This document shows, in pieces, positions 1-8,485 of a DNA stretch of 64,000 nucleotides; the first letter of the stretch is position 1, and the number at the start of each line of letters is the position of its first letter. This DNA comes from Kitasatospora kifunensis (GTDB taxonomy: Bacteria > Actinomycetota > Actinomycetes > Streptomycetales > Streptomycetaceae), in assembly GCF_014203855.1 (NCBI RefSeq), contig NZ_JACHJV010000001.1:7006001-7070000 (forward strand), in the 5' to 3' direction. A model generated the notes under the pieces. That model had not been told where the DNA came from. It ran no database searches and saw only the letters and a program-made list of their open reading frames with translations. The translations under genes and the position numbers were made by a program.

Positions 1-2
1 AT

Positions 3-458
3 CGCTTTGAGCTGCCCGCCCTGCCGACGACCTGGGCACCGCGCCGCAACCGCCTGGTGCTGCTGCCGGCCAGTGCGGTGCTGGTCGTGGTCTTCGGCGG
101 CATGGCGGTGGTGCTTCCGGCCAGCTGGCAGCTCAACGACCGGATCATGCTGACCCTGCTGGGGCTGGTCTTCGCCGGGGTGGGCCTGATGCTGGCCCGC
201 CCCAAGGTGGTCGTGGACGCGGCCGGTGTGACGGTGGTCAACTTCCTGCGCACCCGGCGCCTGCAGTGGGCCGAGATCGTCCGGGTGAACCTGCGCCAGG
301 GCGACCCGTGGGTCACCCTGGACCTGACCGACGGGACCTCGCTGGCCGCCGTCGGCATCCAGCCGGGGGGCGGGCGTGAGCAGGCGGTGCGCGCCGCCCG
401 CGGTCTGCGCGACCTGGCCGAGGCCCACGGCGCGGCCAGCGAACCCACCACCGTCTGA
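3..458 (+). CDS. PH-domain membrane protein (5' end outside window)
   Basis: The reading frame is open to the left edge, so the N-terminus is missing; at least 151 residues are visible. Two hydrophobic stretches, around visible residues 18-40 and 47-63, look like a membrane hairpin. A soluble C-terminal part of about 75 residues follows, with alternating beta strands (a VVVDAAGVTVV segment and a WVTLDLTDG segment), as in the short bacterial PH domains common in actinomycete membrane proteins. I infer an integral membrane protein with a cytoplasmic PH fold; the ligand is unknown. The internal GTG at 57 could be mistaken for a start, but the frame continues upstream with coding-like sequence. 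Confidence 0.7.
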   Translation, partial: RFELPALPTTWAPRRNRLVLLPASAVLVVVFGGMAVVLPASWQLNDRIMLTLLGLVFAGVGLMLARPKVVVDAAGVTVVNFLRTRRLQWAEIVRVNLRQGDPWVTLDLTDGTSLAAVGIQPGGGREQAVRAARGLRDLAEAHGAASEPTTV

Positions 459-578
459 GACGGTCCGCCAGTGGGAGGCCGGCGTCGCGCTCTCGGGCCC
501 TCTGAGGCCGCCTCCTGAGCTCCCAGGGCACCCGGGGACCTGCCAAGGTTTCGAACAGGTATCGTCTAACCTGGTAAA

Positions 579-601
579 GCCAGGGCAAAACACGCCCTGG
601 C
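579..601 (+). terminator. small hairpin between PH-domain and CorC genes
   Basis: An 8-bp perfect stem (GCCAGGGC/GCCCTGGC) with a 7-nt A-rich loop lies 120 nt after the PH-domain stop and 112 nt before the next start. It could end the first gene or sit in the leader of the second. No U-tract follows, as is usual in this lineage. Confidence 0.4.
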
Positions 602-713
602 CCCATGGGCCCGCGACCTGAGGAGTGCTTTCCCCCTCGATGGACGATCCGTCCGGTAGTAGTACCACCGCCTCTCTCCCGAGAATCCCGAACGACCGAG
701 AGCGGGCGGCACT

Positions 714-2036
714 GTGACCACCGCCTGGCTGCTCCTCGGGGCGGCCTTTCTGCTGATCCTCGCCAACGGCCTCTTCGTGGCCGCCGAGTTCTCCCTTGTC
801 ACCGTGGACCGCAGCGTGGTCGAGCGGGCCGCCCAGAGCGGCGACCGCCGGGCGCTGGGCCTGCGCAAGGCACTGCACCGCCTCTCCTTCGAACTGTCCG
901 GTGCGCAGCTCGGCATCACCGTCACCTCGCTGGTGGTCGGCATGCTCGCCGAGCCCGCGCTGTCGGTGCTGCTGGGCCCGGTGCTCAGCGGCCTCGGGGT
1001 GCCGTCCTCGGCCGCCAGCGGGCTGGCCGTGGTGCTCGGCATGCTGGCCGCCACCGTGCTGCAGATGGTGATCGGCGAACTGGTCCCGAAGAACTGGGCG
1101 ATCTCCCGCCCGCTCCAGGTGGCGCGTGCGCTGGCCGGCCCGCAGCGGGCCTTCTCCGCCGCCTGCCGACCGCTGATCGCGGGGCTGAACGGCAGCGCCA
1201 ACCGCCTGGTGCGATCCCTGGGACTCGAGCCCACCGAGGAGTTGGAACACGCCCGCACCCCCGGTGAACTGGTCTTCCTCGCCCAGCACTCGGCCAAGGC
1301 GGGTGCGATAGAGGAGGACGCCGCGCTGCTCTTCGTGCGCACCCTGGGCCTGGGCGAGCTGACCGCGGAGAGCGTGATGACGCCCCGGGTGGACGTGGCG
1401 GCACTGCAGCGCGATGCGACCGCCGCCGATGTGGTCAACCTCACCCGGGCCACCGGCTTCTCCCGCTTCCCGGTCTACCGGGACAGCCTGGACGAGGTCA
1501 CCGGGACGGTCACCCTCAAGGACGCGCTCGGCGTGGCGCCGGAGCGCCGCGCCGAGGTCAGGATCGCCGAACTGGCCGGGGCGCCGCTGCTGGTGCCCGA
1601 GACGCTGCCGGCCGAGCAACTGCTCGACCAGCTCAGGCGCCGCCAGCCGATGGCGATCGTGATCGACGAGTACGGCGGCACCGCCGGTGTGGTGACCCTG
1701 GAGGACATCGTCGAGGAGATCGTCGGCGAGGTGCGCGACGAGCACGACCGGGGCACCGCCCCCGAACTGCTCGCGGTGCCCCCGCTGGCCGGCCGCCCGG
1801 CCTGGCTGGCCGACGGACGGGCCAGGATCGACCAGCTGGAGACGATCGGCCTGAACGCCCCGCACGGACCGTACGAGACGCTCGCCGGACTGCTCGCCGA
1901 CCTGCTCGGCCGGCTGCCCGCCCCCGGTGACCAGGCCACGCTGCCCGGCTGGGAGCTGACCGTACAGGCGGTGGACCGCCACCGCACCAGCCGGGTGCGC
2001 CTGGTGCGCCTGCCCGAGACGGGGGAGCAGAAGTGA
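714..2036 (+). CDS. CNNM/CorC (HlyC) family transporter-like protein
   Basis: 440 residues from a GTG start. The N-terminal 190 residues form a DUF21/CNNM membrane domain with hydrophobic segments and the conserved stretch GELVPKNWAI. A CBS pair follows (around 205-340, with SVMTPRVDV and IDEYGGTAGVVTLEDIVEEI), and a C-terminal CorC/HlyC domain completes the family architecture. Relatives are linked to Mg2+/Co2+ export or sodium-coupled magnesium transport; the old name hemolysin is misleading. The stop overlaps the start of the next paralogue by four bases, so the two are probably translated together and may form a heteromer. Confidence 0.9.
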   Translation: MTTAWLLLGAAFLLILANGLFVAAEFSLVTVDRSVVERAAQSGDRRALGLRKALHRLSFELSGAQLGITVTSLVVGMLAEPALSVLLGPVLSGLGVPSSAASGLAVVLGMLAATVLQMVIGELVPKNWAISRPLQVARALAGPQRAFSAACRPLIAGLNGSANRLVRSLGLEPTEELEHARTPGELVFLAQHSAKAGAIEEDAALLFVRTLGLGELTAESVMTPRVDVAALQRDATAADVVNLTRATGFSRFPVYRDSLDEVTGTVTLKDALGVAPERRAEVRIAELAGAPLLVPETLPAEQLLDQLRRRQPMAIVIDEYGGTAGVVTLEDIVEEIVGEVRDEHDRGTAPELLAVPPLAGRPAWLADGRARIDQLETIGLNAPHGPYETLAGLLADLLGRLPAPGDQATLPGWELTVQAVDRHRTSRVRLVRLPETGEQK

Positions 2037-3073
2037 TCTTCCTACAGCTCTTCGCCTCGGTGCTGCTGCTGCTCGGCAACGCCTACTTCGTCGGCGCCGA
2101 GTTCGCGGTGATCTCGGTGCGCCGCAGTCAGCTCGAACCGCTGGCCGAGGCCGGCGACCGGCGGGCCAGGATCATGATGGGCGCGCTCTCGCACGTCTCG
2201 GCGCTGCTGGCCGCCGCCCAACTGGGCATCACCGTCTGCTCGCTGCTGCTGGGCGCGCTCGCCGAGCCGACCATCGCGCACCTCCTGGAGGGGCCCTTCC
2301 ACGCGGTCGGGATCCCGGAGCTGCTGGTGCACGGGGTCTCCTACGCGCTGGCGCTGGCGCTGGTGGTCTTCCTGCACATGGTGATCGGCGAGATGGTGCC
2401 CAAGAACGTGGCGCTGGCCGCCCCGGCGCGGGCCGCGCTCTGGCTGGGACCGCCGCTGGCCCGGCTGGCCCGGCTGCTGGCGCCGCTGATCCGGTTCCTG
2501 AACGCCTTCGCCAACCTGGTGCTGCGGGCCTTCAAGGTCGAGCCCAAGGACGAGGTGGAGTCGGTCTTCACCTCCGAGCAACTGCTCTGGATCCTGGCCG
2601 AGTCGCGCGCGGCCGGGCTGCTGGCCGAGGCCGAGCAGGAGCGCCTGGAGGACGCACTGGAGCTGGGCCACCGCCCGGTCCGCGAGGTGCTCCTGCCGTT
2701 TGACCAACTGGTCACTGTGGAGCCGACCGTGACGGTCCGTCAACTTGAGCAGAAGGCGGTCGCCACCGGCTTCTCCCGCTTCCCGGTGCTGGATGCGGAG
2801 CAGCAGATCGTCGGCTATCTGCACATCAAGGACGTGCTGGAGCTGGAGGACCCGGACGCGCCGGTGCCGGTGCGGCTGTGGCGCCCGGTCACCGTGGTGG
2901 GCGAGCGGATGCCGCTGGACGACGCGCTCACCGCGATGCGCCGCGCGGCGGCCCACCTGGCGGCGGTCACGGCGACGGACGGGCGCACGCTGGGCCTGGT
3001 GACGCTGGAGGACGTGCTGGAGGAGCTGGTCGGCGAGATGCACGACCCGGACCACCGGCACGCCGCCGCCTGA
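2033..3073 (+). CDS. CNNM/CorC family protein, short form
   Basis: 346 residues, GTG start inside the stop of the upstream paralogue (GTGA overlap). It has the DUF21 membrane domain (GEMVPKNVALAA near residue 125) and a CBS pair (FSRFPVLD and LGLVTLEDVLEELVGE), but ends straight after the second CBS motif. The C-terminal CorC/HlyC domain present in the upstream gene is therefore missing. A long-plus-short pair of this kind suggests two unequal subunits of one membrane complex, probably for divalent cation handling; that is inference. A strong bidirectional hairpin follows the stop. Confidence 0.88.
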   Translation: MIFLQLFASVLLLLGNAYFVGAEFAVISVRRSQLEPLAEAGDRRARIMMGALSHVSALLAAAQLGITVCSLLLGALAEPTIAHLLEGPFHAVGIPELLVHGVSYALALALVVFLHMVIGEMVPKNVALAAPARAALWLGPPLARLARLLAPLIRFLNAFANLVLRAFKVEPKDEVESVFTSEQLLWILAESRAAGLLAEAEQERLEDALELGHRPVREVLLPFDQLVTVEPTVTVRQLEQKAVATGFSRFPVLDAEQQIVGYLHIKDVLELEDPDAPVPVRLWRPVTVVGERMPLDDALTAMRRAAAHLAAVTATDGRTLGLVTLEDVLEELVGEMHDPDHRHAAA

Positions 3074-3104
3074 CCGCCGGTCGGTCCCGCTGACCGCTCT
3101 TGGC

Positions 3105-3140
3105 CCGAACGCGAACGGAGCCCGCCCCGTTCGCGTTCGG
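3105..3140. terminator. bidirectional terminator between convergent genes
   Basis: A 14-bp perfect stem (CCGAACGCGAACGG and its complement) with an 8-nt loop sits exactly between the stop of the short CorC gene and the stop of the AAA+ gene, placed to stop transcription from both sides. Confidence 0.8.
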
Positions 3141-5315
3141 TCAGCCCCGTCCGTCGATCAGCTCGCCGTACGCCTGCACCAGGTCCGGCAGCCGCAGGGT
3201 CGCCAGATCCTCCCGGCTCGGCCGCTCGCGGGAGAGGGTGAGCCGCAGGTCGCGGTAGGCGCAGGATTTCTCGTAGAGGGTCCTGATGAACCGGCCGTTG
3301 CCCAGCTCGTCGATCCAGCCCTCGCCGACCACGTGCGCGCAGATGCTGGCCAGCTCGTCCGCCGCGTCCTCGTCCCAGCCGTCGCCGACCCGGGCGGCCA
3401 GCGCGCTGCCGATCGCGGTCAGCTCGGCGGGGCGGTAGCTGGGGAAGTCGACGCGGGTGGTGAAGCGGGAGTTGAGCCCGGGGTTGGCGGCCAGCAGTCG
3501 GTTCATCCCCTCGGGGTAGCCGGCCAGGATCACCACCAGCCGGTCCCGGTTGTCCTCGGCCCGCTTGAGCAGCACCTGCAGCGCCTCGTCGCCGTACGCA
3601 TCGCCCTTGCTGTAGCCGGAGTTGGCCAGACTGTAGGCCTCGTCGATGAAGAGCACGCCGTCCAGGGCCGAGTCGATCAGCTCGTTCGCCTTGACCGCCG
3701 TCTGGCCGAGGAACTCGCCCACCAGGTCGGCTCGCTGGGCCTCCACCAGGTGCTCGCCGGAGAGCAGGCCGAGCGCGTGGAACACCTGGCCGAGGATCCG
3801 CGCCACCGTGGTCTTGCCGGTGCCCGAGGGCCCGGAGAAGACGAAGTGGCGCTTGGGTGGCTGCACCGGCAGGCCCTGCTCGGCCCGTAGCCCGGCCATC
3901 CGCAACTGCGCCGACAGGGCCCGGACCTGACGCTTCACCGGGTCCAGGCCGACCATCTGCTCCAGCGCCCCCAGCGCCGCGTCCAGCCGTCGCTGCCCGG
4001 CCGCCGGGTCCTCGGGCGCGCCCGGGGAACGGCCCTCGCGCGGCGGCGAGGCGGGCGCCGGTGGCTCGCCGGGGCCCGCGGCTTCGGCGGTGCCCGGCCA
4101 GCCGCCGTCCGTGCCGCCGCCGGCAGCGCCGCCGTCCGTGCCGCCGTCCCCGCCGGAGCGCTCGGCCATCGGCGGCCGCTCGGTCACCTGCAGCGGGCCG
4201 GCGTCGGGCTCGTCCGAGTAGCCGCCCTCCTCCGGAAAGCCGGCCTCCGGATCCCCGCTCCCCGGGTAGCCGACCTCGCCGGTGCCGCTCTCCTGGTAGC
4301 CGCTCTTCTGACAGCCGTTCTCCTGGAAGGTGTTCTCCGGGTAGCCGTCCTCCGGCCCGCCCAGCTCGCCCAGCCCGTCGGGCCCGTCCAGCTCGCCGTA
4401 GCCGATCTCGCCGAACGCCGCCTCCAGCACCCCACCGGCCCCGCCGATCAGGTCCAGCGCGCTGGTGTCCGGACCCGCCGACTCCTCGCTCAGTCCCTCC
4501 CCGGCCCCGAACGCGGGCAGTTCCTCCAGCAGTCCGAGGCCGTCCTCGGCGGCGATCGCCGCCAGCCGGGCGGCGGTGTCCATGAACGCCGGGTCGGCCC
4601 GGTGCACCGAGCGGTAGAGCGGCAGCGCGGCCGCGCTGCGCCCGGCGCCCTCGTAGGCCCGGGCCAGCCAGTAGCGCAGTTCCTTGCGCTGCGGCTGCTC
4701 CGAGCGGCAGCGGGCCAGCGAGGCGGCCAGCGGGGTCTGCGCCTGGGCGCACATGTCCAGGCGCACCCGGGCCATCCCGCCGAACAGTCCGGCCTCGATG
4801 CCGAGCAGCGCGTCGTCCAGTAACTGGTCGGTGTCCCTGATGAGTTGCTCCCAGTCCTTGAGCAGGTAGGAGCGGCAGGCGTGCAGGAAGCGCACCGAGG
4901 GGTCCTGGTCGGCGGGCGGGCACTGGGCCATCGCGCGGTCCAGCTCGGCCAGGTGCCGTCCGTCCAGCCAGTGCGAGGCGTGGGCCAGCGCCAGGTCCCG
5001 CTGGTCCTCCAGCACCGGCTGCACCCACCAGCCCAGCCAGTACCAGGAGCTGAGCGGGCGCTGGTGGCGGCGGCGCTGCTCGCCGAAACGTTTCTTGTGG
5101 CGGTACATGGCCAGCAGGGCGCCCGAGGTGTCGCAGCGCAGGGCGTGCAGGCCGAGCCAGGCGTCGGCCATGCTCGGATCGAGTCGCACGGCGGTGCGGA
5201 ACTCCTCCTCGGCCCGGGCGTAGGCCCCGGCCGTGTAGGCGTCCATCGCCCGCAGCCAGGCCCGGTCGGCAGGCCCGTACGGCCCGGTGCCGCCGGAACG
5301 GTCAAGACTGGTCAC
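3141..5315 (-). CDS. TPR-AAA+ ATPase, EccA/CbbX-like
   Basis: 724 residues from ATG. The N-terminal 240 residues are helical TPR-like repeats. A Gly/Glu/Pro-rich linker (about 270-440) contains degenerate pentapeptides. The C-terminal AAA+ domain has Walker A GPSGTGKTT (Lys501), Walker B LFIDEAYSL, and the fold of CbbX/SpoVK/EccA ATPases. The TPR-AAA+ order matches EccA, the cytosolic chaperone ATPase of type VII secretion, but no ESX membrane component or WXG100 gene is visible nearby, so the EccA role is unproven. It is transcribed alone, converging on the CorC pair. Confidence 0.85.
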   Translation of the reverse strand: MTSLDRSGGTGPYGPADRAWLRAMDAYTAGAYARAEEEFRTAVRLDPSMADAWLGLHALRCDTSGALLAMYRHKKRFGEQRRRHQRPLSSWYWLGWWVQPVLEDQRDLALAHASHWLDGRHLAELDRAMAQCPPADQDPSVRFLHACRSYLLKDWEQLIRDTDQLLDDALLGIEAGLFGGMARVRLDMCAQAQTPLAASLARCRSEQPQRKELRYWLARAYEGAGRSAAALPLYRSVHRADPAFMDTAARLAAIAAEDGLGLLEELPAFGAGEGLSEESAGPDTSALDLIGGAGGVLEAAFGEIGYGELDGPDGLGELGGPEDGYPENTFQENGCQKSGYQESGTGEVGYPGSGDPEAGFPEEGGYSDEPDAGPLQVTERPPMAERSGGDGGTDGGAAGGGTDGGWPGTAEAAGPGEPPAPASPPREGRSPGAPEDPAAGQRRLDAALGALEQMVGLDPVKRQVRALSAQLRMAGLRAEQGLPVQPPKRHFVFSGPSGTGKTTVARILGQVFHALGLLSGEHLVEAQRADLVGEFLGQTAVKANELIDSALDGVLFIDEAYSLANSGYSKGDAYGDEALQVLLKRAEDNRDRLVVILAGYPEGMNRLLAANPGLNSRFTTRVDFPSYRPAELTAIGSALAARVGDGWDEDAADELASICAHVVGEGWIDELGNGRFIRTLYEKSCAYRDLRLTLSRERPSREDLATLRLPDLVQAYGELIDGRG

Positions 5316-5631
5316 TCACGCCCCCCGTGGTGTGCACCGAGGCCCGGTCGTTGGCGGGTCAGCGCCGTGCACCCCGGGCGCAGCTGCGCCTGCCCGGAAT
5401 CGTACCCGTGTGACGCTGATCCGGAAGAGTGTGGTGCAAGTCCAAGTCATTGGTACGCGTTGACCGTTGGTGTGCTGACGGTTTGTTGCCGCGCCTGTCG
5501 GGGACCATGCCCAGCGCGGGCCGCCGGAAAACGGCGCGGCACCTTCGGCTCACGGGGGAGAGAGTCGAAGGTGCCGCGTCTAGTTGCGAGATCAACAATC
5601 TCACTCGAAAGGTAACCTAGTTCCTCCACTG
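5316..5631. other. intergenic region with hairpin and palindromes
   Basis: 316 nt between the AAA+ start and the kinase stop. It holds the hairpin at 5535-5578 and, just beside it, an unusually AT-rich tract with two small palindromes: TAGTTG-N6-CAACAA (5581-5598) and GAGAT-N5-ATCTC (5588-5602). A 60-codon minus-strand frame (5447-5629) crosses it but uses codons atypical for this genome, so I do not call it a gene. Confidence 0.5.
5535..5578. terminator. 13-bp stem hairpin downstream of uridine-kinase-like gene
   Basis: CGCGGCACCTTCG and its exact complement are separated by 18 nt. It lies 54 nt past the stop of the minus-strand P-loop kinase and could end that transcript. Confidence 0.55.
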
Positions 5632-6291
5632 CTACCGGTCAAGCGGCCGCTTAGCGGGTCCGCCGGCAGGTCGATCGCGCACCGAGCTCCCCCGCGCCAC
5701 GGCCGGTGGGAGCGGTTCACCGGTGCGTCCGTCCACCAGCAGGTCCGCATACGGACGACTCGGATCGACGGCGAAGTGCGCGTTCTCGGCGCTCGACCAG
5801 CGTGCCCAGAAAGCGGCGAGCTGCGGGCCGTCGCGCCGCAGTCCGCGCGCGTTGGCGTCGGCGGCGGGCAGCTCCATCCAGATCAGCGCGGCGAGCGCGG
5901 GCCGCACCGCCCGCCGCCCGGCACCCACCCCCTCCAGCAGCACCACCGGAGCGGGCGCGATCTCGCGCGCTCCCTGGAAGTGCCGGGCACCCCAGTCGTA
6001 TGCCTCGAAGCGGGCGCTGTCGCCCTGGGCCAGCGGCTTCAGCACCCAGTCCCGCAGCCGTCCGGTCCAGCCGAAGAACTCCTGGTGGGTGGCGAGGTCG
6101 TCCAGGTGCACCACCGGTGCGCCGCCCAGCGCCCGCGACAGCCGGTCGGCGAAGGTGGTCTTGCCGCTGCCCGCGTGGCCGTCCACCGCGACCAGTCGCA
6201 CCGCGCCACAGGACGGCGGCAGTGCGCGCAGGTGATCGGCGAGGGCGGCCAGCTCCGATGTCTCGGGCGCTGGGCCGTGCGGGTACTCCAT
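5632..6291 (-). CDS. uridine-kinase-like P-loop protein
   Basis: 219 residues. Walker A is GHAGSGKTTFADRLS near residue 40; an LDD motif follows (VVHLDDLATH), and LLEGVGAG resembles the phosphate-binding part of uridine/phosphoribulokinase family proteins. The family phosphorylates nucleosides or related alcohols, but substrate cannot be read from the sequence. A -10-like TACAGT ends 6 nt before the ATG on the minus strand, so the mRNA is probably leaderless. No operon partner is apparent. Confidence 0.75.
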   Translation of the reverse strand: MEYPHGPAPETSELAALADHLRALPPSCGAVRLVAVDGHAGSGKTTFADRLSRALGGAPVVHLDDLATHQEFFGWTGRLRDWVLKPLAQGDSARFEAYDWGARHFQGAREIAPAPVVLLEGVGAGRRAVRPALAALIWMELPAADANARGLRRDGPQLAAFWARWSSAENAHFAVDPSRPYADLLVDGRTGEPLPPAVARGSSVRDRPAGGPAKRPLDR

Positions 6292-6421
6292 GGCGCTACT
6301 GTACGGGCGCTGACCTGTGCCTTTGGGCCTGATGGCCGATCATCGGCCGGATCTTGCGGGGTCGAAACGGGAGGGTCGTGACGGATTGCGCTTGATCGGG
6401 CATACTCGCCTGGCCAGACAA

Positions 6422-6437
6422 GTGAACGCCCGTTCAC
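6422..6437. promoter_or_regulatory. TetR-type palindromic operator before acyl-CoA dehydrogenase
   Basis: GTGAACG-CC-CGTTCAC is a perfect 7+7 palindrome, about 16 nt downstream of a -10-like CATACT (6401-6406) and 85 nt before the acyl-CoA dehydrogenase start. Its shape fits a TetR-family repressor of fatty-acid genes; no tetR gene is adjacent. Confidence 0.6.
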
Positions 6438-6522
6438 CGCGACCCGGTCGCGGGAATTCACCGAGCTCCCCCACCCCGCGCCCACCGGACACCCCGGGGC
6501 CCGACCGAGGAGGCGACCCCTC

Positions 6523-7695
6523 ATGAACGCCGCACCCCCCAAGCCCGTGGAGCGCCGGCTGCCCAGCGAGGAGGCCCGAGAACTGCTCGCGCTGACCCGC
6601 GAGCTGGTCGACCGGGAGCTGCGGCCCCGGGCCGCCGAGGACGAGGCAGCCGGTCGCTTCCCCCGCGAGGTCTTCCGGACCCTGGGCCAGGCGGGCCTGC
6701 TCTCGCTGCCGTACCCGCAGGAGTACGGCGGCGGCGAGCAGCCGTACGAGGTCTACCTCCAGGTGCTCGAGGAGCTGGCCGCCGGCTGGCTCGCGGTCGG
6801 GCTCGGGGTCAGCGTGCACACCCTCTCCTGCCACGCGCTGGCCGGCTTCGGCACCGAGGAGCAGCGCAAGCGCTGGCTGCCCGGGATGCTCGGCGGCACC
6901 CAACTCGGCGCGTACTGCCTCTCCGAGCCGCAGTCCGGCTCCGACGCCGCCGCGCTGCGCACCCGGGCCGATCAGGCGGCCGACGGCAGCGGCGACTACC
7001 TGGTGCACGGCACCAAGGCCTGGATCACCCACGGCGGCCAGGCCGACTTCTACAGCGCGATCGTGCGCACCGGCGAGGACGGCCCACACGGGATCAGCTG
7101 CCTGCTGATCCCGGGTGACGCGCCGAAGCTCTCCGCCGCGCCGCCCGAGCACAAGATGGGCATGAACAGCTCGCCCACCGCCCAACTGCACTTCGACGGC
7201 GTCCCGGTGGCCGCCGACCGGCTGATCGGCGAGCAGGGCCAGGGGTTCCAGATCGCGCTCGCCGCGCTGGACTCGGGCCGCCTGGGCATCGCGGCCTGCG
7301 CGATCGGAGTGGCCCAGTCCGCGCTGGACCTGGCCGTGGAGTACGCCCGCAACCGCCGGCAGTTCGGCCGCCCGATCGCCGACTTCCAGGGGCTGTCCTT
7401 CATGCTCGCGGACATGGCCACCCAGATCGAGGCCGGGCGCGCGCTCTACCTGGCCGCCGCCCGCCGCCGCGACGAGGGCCTCGCCTTCTCGAAGGAGGCC
7501 GCGATGGCCAAGCTCTTCTGCACCGACACCGCGATGCGGGTGACCACCGACGCCGTCCAGGTGCTCGGCGGCTACGGCTACACCCAGGACTTCCCGGCCG
7601 AGCGGTTCATGCGCGAGGCCAAGGTGCTGCAGATAGTGGAGGGCACCAACCAGATCCAGCGCCTGGTGATCGGCCGTCACCTCACCCGGGGCTGA
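6523..7695 (+). CDS. acyl-CoA dehydrogenase
   Basis: 390 residues, the usual length for the family. N-terminal helical domain, middle beta domain (YCLSEPQSGSDAAAL, then WITHGGQADF), and a C-terminal helical domain with RRQFGRPIADFQ and QVLGGYGYTQDFPAERFMR. The second signature is followed by the VEGTNQIQ segment, where many family members place the catalytic Glu. It would oxidise an acyl-CoA to the enoyl-CoA using FAD and pass electrons to ETF. GAGGAGG lies 10 nt before the ATG. A 16-bp palindrome in the leader suggests TetR control. Chain-length preference is not evident. Confidence 0.93.
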   Translation: MNAAPPKPVERRLPSEEARELLALTRELVDRELRPRAAEDEAAGRFPREVFRTLGQAGLLSLPYPQEYGGGEQPYEVYLQVLEELAAGWLAVGLGVSVHTLSCHALAGFGTEEQRKRWLPGMLGGTQLGAYCLSEPQSGSDAAALRTRADQAADGSGDYLVHGTKAWITHGGQADFYSAIVRTGEDGPHGISCLLIPGDAPKLSAAPPEHKMGMNSSPTAQLHFDGVPVAADRLIGEQGQGFQIALAALDSGRLGIAACAIGVAQSALDLAVEYARNRRQFGRPIADFQGLSFMLADMATQIEAGRALYLAAARRRDEGLAFSKEAAMAKLFCTDTAMRVTTDAVQVLGGYGYTQDFPAERFMREAKVLQIVEGTNQIQRLVIGRHLTRG

Positions 7696-7697
7696 GC

Positions 7698-7747
7698 CGA
7701 GTTGGGTCGGGGCCGGATCCACCGGGATCCGGCCCCGACCCAACTCG
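7698..7747. terminator. 23-bp perfect hairpin terminator
   Basis: A 23-bp perfect stem with a four-base loop (ACCG) starts 3 nt after the acyl-CoA dehydrogenase stop and ends 17 nt from the converging gene. It is one of the strongest hairpins in the window and must serve both strands. Confidence 0.9.
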
Positions 7748-7764
7748 CCTGCGCTCCCTGGCTC

Positions 7765-8265
7765 CTAGCGACGGACCAGGCCGCCCCGGGGCGCCTGGCG
7801 CATCGGCGGGACCTTCGGCCAGCCCTCGCCCTGGGGTGGGGTGATCCGCTGCAGCGGCAGCGAACCGGGCCCGCTGGCGTGCGAGAACGGCTGGGTCCGC
7901 CAGTCCAGTTCGGCCGGCAGCGTGAGCAGCGCGTCCAGCGCGTCCACCGGCTGCGTGCCGGGCTCCGGCGCGCACTCCTGAAGGTCGTCGGCGCTCAGCC
8001 CCGAACCCGGGCAGAGCGCGGGGGAGAACGGGTGCCAGGCGGTGCGCAGCACAGCGTGCTTCGGCAGCTGCTCCTCGTCGCCCAGCAGGGCGATCGGGCG
8101 CCGGCACTCGGGGCAGTGCACCCGGATGATCTCCCAGGTCTCGGCCTCGCCCGGGTCGGTGCCGGAGCTGTGGTCGAAGTCCGGGACGAGGTCCGCGCGC
8201 TGCGCTTCTTCGTACGAGATCAGAGTGCTGTCGGCGCCGGCGGCGCGCTGCTCAGCTGCAGGCAT
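7765..8265 (-). CDS. conserved hypothetical protein with CPEC motif
   Basis: 166 residues, function not recognised. It is acidic and proline-rich at the C-terminus. The stretch VHCPECRRPIALLGDEE resembles half of a zinc ribbon; only one other Cys-containing segment (CPGSG) follows, so a full zinc site is not assured. AAGGGGG lies 5 nt before the ATG. It is divergent from the Lrp/AsnC gene and convergent with the acyl-CoA dehydrogenase. Probably a cytosolic actinomycete-specific protein. Confidence 0.65.
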   Translation of the reverse strand: MPAAEQRAAGADSTLISYEEAQRADLVPDFDHSSGTDPGEAETWEIIRVHCPECRRPIALLGDEEQLPKHAVLRTAWHPFSPALCPGSGLSADDLQECAPEPGTQPVDALDALLTLPAELDWRTQPFSHASGPGSLPLQRITPPQGEGWPKVPPMRQAPRGGLVRR

Positions 8266-8485
8266 GTGATCCCCCTTGGATCGGGCCGGACCAACTCGGC
8301 CGGGCCAACAGCAGCCCTTCCCTGCCGCACCGGCTCATAACCCTGCAGGTCGGCGCAGGGTGATGCAGTCCGGTGTGGCCTTCGCCACATTCCCCTGGCA
8401 TGTGCCGCCCATCGTGACCCGCTGCCGGGCGCGCAGGCGCCGTTCGCGTCCGGCGTGCGCCGGGATTCGGGTAGGTTGGCGCCTT

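Noticed and set aside
550..566. TCGAACAGGTATCG as a LexA box
   Set aside because: Only one half matches the GAAC/GTTC pattern; the other half is wrong.
2815..5028. Long minus-strand frames antisense or frame-shifted to known genes, for example 737 codons here
   Set aside because: In very GC-rich DNA these long frames are shadows; composition is Arg/Gly/Ala noise and they lack family motifs.
5447..5629. 60-codon minus-strand frame in the AAA+/kinase gap
   Set aside because: Its codons (CTA, AGA, ATT, GTT) are atypical for this genome, it contains a hairpin, and no ribosome site precedes it.
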